Program-made: the position numbers and the translations under genes
Notes under the pieces: generated by a model
Told to the model about the DNA's origin: nothing
The model's input: only the letters and a program-made list of their open reading frames with translations
Database searches by the model: none
Shown here: piece by piece, positions 55,381 to 64,000 of the stretch
How the letters are laid out: each line of letters opens with the position of its first letter
How positions within the stretch are numbered: the first letter of the stretch is position 1
Source of the DNA: Siphonodentalium dalli
Lineage: Eukaryota; Mollusca; Scaphopoda; Gadilida; Siphonodentaliidae
Direction of reading: 5' to 3'
Assembly (NCBI GenBank): GCA_032622095.1
Contig: CP136061.1
Location: 232,436,944-232,500,943 of the forward strand
DNA: 64,000 nt

Positions 55381-56761
55381 TGATCATGTAGTCCAAGTCT
55401 TCTTGTACTAAAACCAGCTAAGATATTGGGATGGCGATGCTGGTGTTTAGTCCAAGCCCGCTTGTATACCAATCCTATCACACGAGTTACGCCCACGATC
55501 TGTGGCGGGAATTTGTGGTGTATTTTACTCGATTTACCTAGCAAATCAATACATGATGCTATATACATCGGAAAGGCTTACATCATATGGTCATAATGGT
55601 GTATAATAATCTAACTTTAATGTTAAATTACACATAGAATATTCCGGTTGATTGCCACAAACATCGATTTGTTTCTCTGTTTGTTTACGTTTTAACCGAA
55701 AGCCGAAGTGGTCCGAATAAGTTCGGCATAATCCGCTGTTTGTTCTGGGAATTCTACTTTCCGTTTCTATATATAGCGCGGGTTTTCCGAACAAAAATGG
55801 CGAAAACCGATCGCCCGAAAGTCCAGTTTTCTATGTGCTTTCAGAACAATTCCCGCACTAAAAACTTAATGACATAATGGAGGATCAGAACGGTAGTTTT
55901 GTTGACAATTTTCGCAAGCAACTTGTCAAAATTGGAGCAAATTAGAACTCTTTGTGTCTGACTTGCCATGCGTGTGATTTTCATCCATGTGCATTTTGAC
56001 TTTTGTTGTGATAAAATAATCGGAGAACCGAATCACACAGTTTCGAAATATAGTTCTTCCGTTTTAGTGGGACTTTTCAAACTTAAGGTTAAAAATTTAT
56101 ATAAATTTTGTTTGATTTTTTGTGTGCTTAACAAGAGCAGTATATTGCTCTGTTCGCTTATTATATATCTTAATTTCACCGAAGTCCACCAAATGTGGGA
56201 AATGTAGCACCATATTATTTATTCTAATACTCGTTGTGTTTACACTGTTTTAAACTTTGAGAGGGTTGTAATTCCCCGTAATTTATTTAATGTATTACAT
56301 TTATATCTTCAATGTTTAATTAATCTATTTATTATTTTATTTATTGACACACATAATTACGATTACAATGGAGAATTCTTCGTAATTTGCGTTGTTGTCC
56401 AAAATCTACGGAATATTTTCAACGGAAAATGCCGAACACAGTTCGCGAGGTCAACCGAGTTCGCATACTTTTAAAAAATTGTAAACATTGAGGTAAATGT
56501 CTCTTTTCGCATTAAATTACCGTTTTAAATTCACAACTGATGTGGGTTTCAGATAAAATAGCATGTCTTCTGCGGAAAATATCCGTTTATTGTCGCAATT
56601 GTGATATTTTATTTCATATAATTGTGGTTTTATTTGAGCGGGTCACTAACGCTTAAGCCGTGTCATAAGCGAGCATATAGGGCGGTCTTGGACTAAACAC
56701 CAGCATCGCCATCCCAATATCTTAGCTGGTTTTAGTACAAGAAGACTTGGACTAATGATCA
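55381..56761. mobile_element. 1.37-kb element with perfect 68-bp inverted ends, inserted in the array
   Basis: 55389-55456 (TAGTCCAAGTCTTCTTGTAC onward) is the exact reverse complement of 56687-56754, and TGATCAT-type sequence extends both ends. The surrounding tandem array has the same polarity on both sides, which points to insertion. The interior carries a T-rich region and small frames (55591-55794 minus, 55968-56207 plus) with no recognisable domain. No transposase is visible, so probably non-autonomous. Confidence 0.75.
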
Positions 56762-57000
56762 TGAAGCTACTCTCTTATGCACCACTTCATCCACCATACA
56801 GCCACTCACGGTATACATATTAACCCCACACACGACTGCACAGCCACTCCCTGTATAGCCTTACATCTCACCATGTACACCCCTTCCATGACCATATAGC
56901 CATTCCTTGTATAACTTCACACCATTCATGAGCATACAATAACTCCCTGTATACATATTCACCTCGCCTATGACCATACCATCACTTCCTGGCTGTCATA
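56762..57000. repeat. degenerate tandem array, right block
   Basis: Continuation of 54885-55380: 'CCATACAGCCACTCACGGTATACATATT', 'GACCATATAGCCATTCCTTGTATA' and similar, about four units. Confidence 0.6.
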
Positions 57001-58250
57001 ATAAAGTGTCATTTTGACATACACCTTGCATTAAGTTGATAAATGTTGATGCTAATGGGCGAGAGTAGCCACATAATATGGTCCATCTCAGTTCCGTTTC
57101 AAAGTTCTGCCCATTTTCGTTAAAAACTTTGGCCACAATCCCAAATGATGTTTTCGGCAAAATTCTATACTTCATTCTCTATAATAAATTTGTCATGCCC
57201 CATAAGGTACTGGGACGGCCAGAATATAACATTTAGTTGTCAGCTGATTAAGTAACATGTTTAATAACCAAGTGAGTCACAATTTGCTACATGTTCGGAA
57301 CAGCAGAGAATAATGTTCGGGATATATATATATGAAAAATCAACATAAAATCATAACAGATATGTCTCCATTTATTAACGATTGTTTTCAATGCCCCTGC
57401 TATCTCCCAAAAATGACTGGTTACGATTGCAGTATGTAAGATACGTTACCTACAATTTGGATTTCCGCACGAGCTGCATTTTATTTTCATATGTTTTCTT
57501 ATTGGCTGCAATTTATAACCCACATCGCAGTCCCATGGTCGGAAAATGCCAACCAAATTATAAGATAAGGATACTATAATGATTTTAATACTATATTGAA
57601 TTTTGCTGTAAGATACGTTACTGTAAGATACGTTACCAAAAAATAGGTATCTTGGTTTCCCAGTGGAGAATTAAGAACATAATCACCCCATTAAGTGACT
57701 TAAGAAGTTGACAACTCATACCTATCATTTGTACACATAAATATACCGCCATTCATTAAAAACTAATTAAACAAAAATAATATAGGTCTATACGTTGGTT
57801 ATGAATGTCTGTTTCTTGTATATAGCATCATGTATATGCTGTAAAGCTACAATTGTTCAACAAACTTAAGAGAATTAAGTTAATAATGTGATTCATCTGC
57901 TTATGTTAATTTCTCAATCCGGTACACTAAGACGAAGATTCGCACCGTAACGTATCATGTTTTGCTCAAGATAGCAATTACCCGCTGACGTGGGAAGTGG
58001 TTTGGGGGGGGGGGGGGGTAGCAACGGGATTGTCGAATAGACCGATAGGTCTTACCGTCTCTTCCTGCCTCATGTGTAATTGTGTATGCCTTTAATTATG
58101 CATCAAATAAGAACAAAAATGCAATTTGACAATTTTTATCTAATCTTTTCTTCAGTTTTGTTTTCTGATATACAGTGTGTTTCCCGTGCACTCACCAACT
58201 ACTAATTAAGGCGGTATATATTGAATATATAGGGACGACGTCATGGCTTG
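57001..58250. other. no gene recognised
   Basis: 'GTAAGATACGTTAC' occurs three times (about 57436, 57608, 57621). A G run lies near 58002-58018. No exon supported. Confidence 0.35.
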
Positions 58251-58254
58251 ATTG

Positions 58255-58400
58255 TCAGTTCAGGAAGTGGCCAGAGGTCCTGGTTGAGGGGTGGGGTGTC
58301 CTTGAAATTTCCAATTACCCCCTTCCCCTTGAACCAGACCAAACTCTCATGTTCACATAATTTGACTCGCACCTCTCCCCCATTGCGTTGTAATTTTAAA
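58255..58400. repeat. end of a hAT-like family element
   Basis: 'CAGGAAGTGGCCAGAGG', 'GGGTGTCCTTGAAATTTCCAA' and 'CACATAATTTGACTCGCACC' resemble the left end of 42697-43816. Similar sequence lies at 63775-63920. It lies directly upstream of the Bles03-like gene. Confidence 0.5.
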
Positions 58401-58401
58401 A

Positions 58402-58660
58402 TTGGTACCTCAAGCTTTTCAACTGCATGTTGGGAATTTGAAGAAACGCTATCACAAAAAAGGATATAGGCTATATATACCGTATGTAAACTTGATCTTT
58501 ACTGTCCGATTTTCACGACTGAAGAGTCAAACCATAAATATTGCATTCAGAGAGTTTAGTCTTGGTATGAACTACGATTCTACGTGTAAACAGTATGTAT
58601 TTTTACATAATTCAGATATTGTATACAATCTAAAACGTCAAAGTGGAGTATCTATACGTG
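58402..58660 (+). CDS. possible upstream exon of the five-domain gene
   Basis: An open frame of 86 codons ends one base into a codon at a good donor, CGTG|GTAAGT (58661). The next acceptor, TTTTTTTCAG (ending 58975), is followed by TT-ATG. Joining gives G+TT = Val and then runs in frame into the Met at 58978, with a 315-nt intron. The segment TINIAFREFSLGMNYDSTCK with a following YVFLHN faintly recalls the strand pattern of a CUB domain, but I would not name it. The 5' boundary is unknown; the Met at 58402 is only the first in frame and overlaps repeat sequence. It could be chance. Confidence 0.3.
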
Positions 58661-58975
58661 GTAAGTGTAGGTCTAGGACCATTCTGTAACCGAAAAATCT
58701 TATTTGGAGCATCTACACTTTAAAGTGGGACCCCATATATAATGTATAAATAACTACACTTTTGTGTAGATTGAATTCTACCTATCTGTGTAGCTGATTT
58801 GTACTGAATATAATAAAGTGTATGGAAGGTTATACTTCAACTCGCTATTAAAATGTAGCCATACCTACACAAATAGTGTAAATATTTACTCTACAATTCT
58901 ATAATTTAAAGGATTGGATACTTTAAAAAGTAAAAATGCTACTTTTTTGTGTAGAACTCTTGCACTTTTTTTCAG

Positions 58976-61149
58976 TTATGGCTTGTGCGTCAGAACAGAC
59001 AGAAGGTGTCTGCGGGCCAAGTTCTTCAAGTGAACCCTGGCTATTCTGCGACGACGAGTTGCAGACAACGAAGTATCCATACGACGACGACACCGAACAC
59101 TGGGGTAAATGGATTACCTATCACAGCCGTGCAACTATCGATGAAGCGTGGGGAAAAGCGAAAGAGTACTATTGCGCGGGATTGTTCGACGGGGTTAGTA
59201 GCATGAAGGTGAGTGGCGTCCGAACAGACCCTGAGCACGCAGGTAACCATGTCATAATCTACTACTGCGCTTACATTGACGCTTCTTTGTGCAGGGCTAT
59301 CGGAGAACGTGTTGTTGATATAATGGAATATGACAGACCATGTTATTACAAAACTGACACCAGTCACACCATGGACTGCACCGTCGTTTATCGCTCAGCG
59401 GAGAAGCGTGCATTGGTAATGAAAGTAGCACCATTTGAAGCGCCAAGTTCTTCCAGTGACCGGTGGCTATACTGCAAAGACGAGCTGCAGATGAGGAAGT
59501 ATCCATACAACTACGACGACGATTATTGGGGTGAATGGATGACCTTCCACAGCCGTGAATCTATCGACGAAGAGTGGGAAGACGCAATAGAGTACTATCG
59601 TACAGGGTTGCTTGACGGAGTTAGTTTCATGAAGGTGAGTGGCGTCCGAACAGATCCTGAGCATGCAGATAACCATGTCATTATCTACTACTGCGCTTAC
59701 AATGACGCTTCTTCGTGCAAAGCTATCGGGGAGCGTGTTGTTAGTATGATGGAATACGAAAGACCATGCTATTACAAATTAGTTGCCATGACTCTTGCCG
59801 ACTGGAACTGTGAATCGGAAATGGAGGTAGCGCCATTTGATGCGGAATTGGAGGCGCCAAGTTCTTCAAGTAAAGCATGGTTATCATGCATAGACGAGCT
59901 GCAGATGTTGAAGTATCCATGCAACGATGACGACGAACAGTATGGTAAATGGATGACTTTCCACAGCCGTGCATCTATCGATGAAGAGTGGGAAAAAGCA
60001 AAAGAGTACTATCGCGCGGGGTTGCTCGACGGGGTCAGCATCATGAATGTGAGTGGCACCGGACCAAGACCTGATAATGAGCCTGAGCCTATGAATGCAG
60101 ACAATCATGTCATCATCTACTTCTGCGATTACAATGACGCTTCTCTGTGCGGGGCTATCGGGGAGCGTGTTGTTAATATGATGAAATACGACGAACCATG
60201 CTATTACAAAACTGACGCCATGACCCTTAACGGTGTGTATCGCTCATTGGGCTCCAAGAGTGCATCGGTAATGGAGATAGCGCCATTTCAATCGTCAATT
60301 AAGGCGCCAAGTTCTACCAGTGACTACTGGCTATACTGCGTAGACGAGTTTCAGATGACGAAGTATCCACACAACTACGACACCGAACATTGGGGTAAAT
60401 GGATGACCTTCCACAGCCATGCATCTATCGATGAAAAATGGGAAGACGCAAAAGAGTACTATTCCGCGGGATTGCTCGACGGCGTTAGTTGCATGAAGGT
60501 GAGTGGCGTCGGAACAGAGTCCGAGCATGAACGTAGCCATGTCATAATCTACTACTGCGATTACAATGACGCTTCTTTGTGCAAGGCTATCGGTGAACGT
60601 GTTGTTAATATGATGAAATATGACAGACCATGCTCTTATAAAACTGACGCCATGACCCGTGCTGGCGTTTATCGCGCAGCGGGCTACAAGCGTGCATCGG
60701 TAATGAACGTAGCACCATTTGAGGAATCAAGTTTTTCCATTGATCATGGCCGCTTGCTATTTTGCAGAGACGAGCTGCAGATGACGAAATATCCATACAA
60801 ATACGACACCGAACATTGGGGCAAATGGATGACATTCCACAGCCGTGCATCTATCAATGAAACATGGACAAAAGCAAAAGAGTACTATTGCGCGGGATTG
60901 CTCGACGGTGTTAGTTGCATGAAGGTGTGTCGTGTCAGGACTGAGCATGAACGTAGCCATGTAATAATATACTATTGCGCTTACAATGACGCTTCTTTGT
61001 GCAAGGCTATCGGTGAACATGTCGTTAATATGATGAAATGTGACAGACCATGCTATTACAAAACTGACGCCATGACCCTTGGTGGCGTTTATAACTCGGC
61101 GGGGGAGTGTGCACCGGTAATGACGATAGCGCCATTTGATACGGCGTGA
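58976..61149 (+). CDS. protein with five tandem Bles03/DUF1917-like domains
   Basis: 723 residues from Met 58978, in one exon. The frame could start at 58936, but a TTTTTTTCAG acceptor ends at 58975, so 58978 is preferred. Five repeats of ~135-150 residues (about 14-150, 155-288, 291-439, 442-580, 583-723) each read W-L-x-C-x-DELQ..KYP, (H/Y)WGKWMTFHSRASIDExWE, AKEYYxAGLLDGVSxMKVSG, HVIIYYCAYNDASLCKAIGE, a short VV-x-MM, then PCYYKTDAMT..GVY and VAPF. The order 'GKW..F.S...D..W......G.L....KV', 'VI.VY..D..D' and 'YYKTD..T..GVY' is that of the Bles03 (PF08939, C11orf68-like, eIF4E-like fold) family, normally one domain. Cellular role in that family is not established. Repeats are very similar in DNA, implying recent amplification or conversion. 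No signal peptide or membrane segment if it starts at 58978. Repeat 2 has lost the KTD motif (YYKLVAMT). Confidence 0.8.
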
Positions 61150-61640
61150 GGAGCAACATTACAAATACTTTGCGAATGGTGGCTTCTGTTAGCAGTGGTA
61201 TAATTTATTCCGGGTTCGTCAAATGTTTCCAAGTCAGTCACCAAAACATTGAGCGTTTTGTTTTTGTTTGTTTGTTTTTATTCTCAAATTTCAGTGCCTC
61301 ATTAATTATTACGAAAAATTAGTTGTTCTTTTATTCGTTGTTACTTCAACTATATTTATGATGCACATATTGTCAACATCGGTCCACTGTTTACGAATCC
61401 GTGAACTTGATGACGGTTCCCTTTCCTGAATCATTTCATACAAAAAATGCAGCCAATACGCCAAGGATTAGATATTAAGAAATATCTAATCGGGATTCAT
61501 GATTAGAAAGCGATTGATATTTACAGATGCCACGCGATCTTTGGATTGTTTATTTAAAAATGAGTATGCACTATCCAGATATAATCGAAAGGGGTGATTA
61601 TATTGACTAAATAACGGAGATATCCGGAAATAAAAACAAA
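61150..61640 (+). other. 3' flank/UTR of the five-domain gene
   Basis: No coding. A TTTG/T-rich tract lies at 61255-61285. AATAAA at about 61629-61634 is the first canonical poly(A) signal after the stop. Confidence 0.35.
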
Positions 61641-62360
61641 TAAATTCTTAAAGAGCGTTTGAAATTGATCGTTTATCGTTAAGAGCGTTTTTTTTAACAG
61701 AAGAGGTTAATTCTATCAACCTATTTTTTATGATGGAAACAGCTAATTTATTAGATGATTTTTATCACAAACCGCCAAGTCGAATTTACTCCGATTTGAG
61801 ACTTTCAGATGGAAAATCCGAAGTAGATCCTCTAAATATTGGTACAACAAACCACTCATAATTCTTAGAAAAATGTACGACAATAAAATTTTGATAAGTT
61901 TGTAATCTGTTTAGGGATAGTCAATGTGACCACTTCCATATATTGCTGGTTAGAAAGGTACCACACTACGTCCAATCATTAACTAATATAGTGAGTGTTT
62001 TATTCGACCCCAGTCTGTGATTGACTTATATACTCCCATTATGGTCCATAGCATGACTATAATTTCTCCAGATCATACTGTTTACCAATGGATGACCCCA
62101 TTCGCCACGACACGGCGTGTACATAGGGCAACCATGGGCATCGGCTCCCCACCGGCCACCCGACTGTGCGTATCTATATATAGTGACATTCCTTGTGAAA
62201 ATGGAAAACAGAAAATTCCGGTCTGTACGTTCTTAGACGTTTCAGAGATTCCTTTGCTTCTGAAATGTGTTGTCAGAACAATGGCTTTGGAACTGGTGGT
62301 TGACATGTTATGCTCTCAGAAGCTGCAGAATTTAGCTTTACATAATTCGTAAACAGGACC
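61641..62360. other. no gene recognised
   Basis: 'AAAGAGCGTTT' occurs twice (61651, 61680). The 111-codon plus frame at 62017-62352 lacks splice or domain support. Confidence 0.35.
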
Positions 62361-62364
62361 GTTT

Positions 62365-62930
62365 TAGCACTATGTAGGAACTCTTACATCGGAAGACGTT
62401 ATATCGCCTGTAGTCTGATGGTTCTTGGCTGATTTGTTACGGTTCCTTATGATTAAAAATAATTATTTTCGGGACAATCTAATTATAGATATCTTAATAG
62501 TGGGTACGTTCCAGTGGTTTACTTGGAACAGTATGGTGTATATAGTAAACATTGATTCGAATCTGTGTTCTTCTATGTTCTTGAACGGTGGGCTGCCAAG
62601 ACCATATCTATATTTAGAGCACAATCCCATTGTTACCCCCATTGTTGGGAAAGCACACAAATTCCCACTGCAGGAACGGTTACATCGGAAGTCGTTCTAT
62701 CGCCGGTTTTTGATGGCTCAGGAATGATTTGTTACGGTGTCTGATTATCCAAATTATACATTTTCGCGAGTTTTTGCCAGTTAACTCGCAATTTTTTAGC
62801 CATCAAGGTGATAATTCAATTTATTTTTCCATTACCCTCACAATTAATCTATGGTCCCAAATAACATGAGAATAATGAAAATCACATTGTGCGAGTCATA
62901 TAACAACGACGAAAACCGCGAAGACTGAAT
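62365..62930. repeat. one partial and one full copy of the 51958-52215 repeat
   Basis: 62365-62450 matches its first third (GGAACTCTTACATCGGAAGA, TGGTTCTTGGCTGATTTGTTAC). 62668-62930 matches the whole (GGAACGGTTACATCGGAAGT, TACATTTTCGCGAGTTTTTG, AACAACGACGAAAACCGCGA). Confidence 0.7.
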
Positions 62931-62956
62931 ATTTCTGCCCAACAAACCAATCATAA

Positions 62957-63045
62957 TGGCCGCCACTTTTTTAAAAATGGCCACCACTTTTTTTTAAATG
63001 GCCGCCACTTTTTTCAAAATGGCCGCCACTTTAACAAAAAACCCG
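62957..63045. repeat. ~20-bp minisatellite AATGGCCGCCACTTTTTT
   Basis: Four units of 'AATGGCCGCCACTTTTTTxA', one with ACC for GCC. Confidence 0.9.
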
Positions 63046-63104
63046 CCGTTTTCAACTCGTACTCAATGTATACGACGAACGTAACTTCCATTCCTTATTC
63101 GAAA

Positions 63105-63460
63105 TTGACCGCCGCCCAGAGTGGCTGAACTTGGTGACCCATGCAATTTCCCTGTTCCCCCAGTAATTCCTCTATGTATTTATGTAAAAAAAAAAAGGTG
63201 TTGTAGGTTCCCACCCCAAAATAATAAAATACCCCAAATATTTCCCATAAATCTCACCGATCCAAAATGGCCGCTGTTCAGATGGTGCAATTAGGGGACC
63301 CATACATGTTATTTTCCAATCGTTCCACACATCCCACCCGATCCAAAATGGCCGCCGCCCAGAGGAGCTCAAAATAGCGGACCCATGCCATTTCTCGACC
63401 CTTTGACTCTTAGGTCCCCTCTGGGCGGCGGCCAATTTGGATTGGGGGCTTATGTTTAGG
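63105..63460. repeat. ~90-110-bp tandem repeat with CCAAAATGGCCGC
   Basis: 'CCGATCCAAAATGGCCGC', then 'CCAGAG', then 'GGACCCATxCxxTTxxTC' recurs at about 63257 and 63340, with a decayed unit at 63107. The last part is inverted (GGGCGGCGGCCAATTTGGAT at 63424). The 87-codon minus frame is a by-product. Confidence 0.6.
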
Positions 63461-63770
63461 GTGTCTTGTGGGCTACCCTACAACACCCTGTGTACTCTCT
63501 TTCCTTGGGAACACGTTTCTTCTTGACAGCCTATAGTCTATTGCATCATGATCCATACTGGTTGAGCCACCGAGGACCCCTACATGCACATATATTTGTT
63601 TTGTTTTTCAATGAACTAATTTCCAAAACACATGTTTTAATTTCATTTTGCCCACAGTTGTCATTTGCACCTGGAGGTAGTATATGAATGATAAAGTCAG
63701 TACTTGTCAGATCGCTTTAAAACAAGTAGTTCTAAACAGAGGAAACAGGCAGAGGGTCTTTATTGAACGG
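63461..63770. other. no gene recognised
   Basis: No structure supported. Confidence 0.35.
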
Positions 63771-63774
63771 TGAT

Positions 63775-63930
63775 AGGGGATATGGGAATGTACACCTTGA
63801 ACTTTCTAACTGCATACCCCCCCCCCCCCCTTCCCCAATAGATCATCGCCCATTACCTCCCAACTGGATCAAACTAAATTACAACTGGTACTTCAAGATA
63901 TCCAACTGTTGGAAATTTATCAAAACCTTA
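63775..63930. repeat. fragment of the hAT-like poly-C family
   Basis: 'GGGAATGTACACCTTGAACTTTC', a C run and 'CAACTGTTGGAAATTTATCA' resemble 42740-43100. Confidence 0.45.
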
Positions 63931-64000
63931 CTGATAATACCGGTATATATATCAAAATTATTACATGTAATTTAGGAATCTATATACAAGTACCAAACAT

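Noticed and set aside
59041-61020. Antisense and shifted frames within the five-domain gene
   Set aside because: Shadows of the repeat-rich coding frame; they recur at the same position in each repeat.
61150-61210. Sixth Bles03-like repeat after the stop codon
   Set aside because: No DELQ, WGKW or VIIYYC motif in any frame downstream.
62017-62352. 111-codon frame after the five-domain gene
   Set aside because: No domain, no splice or poly(A) context, overlaps no conserved structure.

Overview
The window looks like an animal nuclear genome segment: AT-rich, gene-poor, with GT-AG introns, metazoan C2H2 zinc fingers and very dense repeats. Several dispersed repeat types (arrays built on a CCAAGATGGC motif, 'GGCCATAACTCTG' tracts, CTGTCTGT/ACGGACAGAC tracts) recall bivalve and gastropod genomes. 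I therefore suggest a marine lophotrochozoan, most likely a mollusc, with low confidence. Nothing is bacterial: there are no operons or CRISPR arrays, and I recognised no rRNA or tRNA gene.

Two host genes can be supported. (1) A C2H2 zinc-finger gene lies on the minus strand from 12429 to 3600. Three coding blocks (12429-10978, 8019-7561, 4937-3600) are bounded by good splice sites, are all phase 0, and join into one reading frame of about 1082 residues with about 19 fingers. (2) A plus-strand gene at 58978-61149 encodes five tandem copies of a ~135-residue domain that I assign by motif to the Bles03/DUF1917 (C11orf68-type, eIF4E-like fold) family. It may have an upstream exon at 58402-58660. 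A short MADF/SANT-like exon (46132-45902, minus) is the only other host-like coding trace. LINE reverse-transcriptase remnants lie at 18060-18430 (+), 26729-25623 (-) and 35940-38490 (+).

Most of the rest is non-autonomous DNA transposons and tandem arrays. 0.5-15.6 kb: TTAA-, TA- and 8-bp-duplication foldback elements in and around the zinc-finger gene. 16.15-17.16 kb: a foldback element made of about 44 palindromic TCGTGGCCACGA monomers. 18.9-21.3 kb: an element with perfect 84-bp terminal inverted repeats carrying a second palindromic array. 21.6-23.2 kb: poly-C/poly-G blocks. 23.3-24.8 kb: two TTAA elements. 30.7-38.5 kb: three 480-bp TTAA elements and a LINE hit twice by TTAA elements. 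38.7-43.9 kb: a foldback element, an array of nuclear-receptor half-sites, and a ~390-bp repeat array interrupted by a hAT-like element whose pre-insertion site is still visible. 44-58 kb: G/C-run repeats, a long direct-repeat pair, and a 1.37-kb inverted-repeat element inside a tandem array. 61-64 kb: 3' flank of gene 2 and short tandem repeats.

The strongest leads are the five-domain Bles03-like protein, the 8-bp target duplication that coincides with a splice donor of the zinc-finger gene, and the two unrelated foldback elements that each carry ~20-bp palindromic satellites. All family assignments are from motif recognition by eye; no database search was run.
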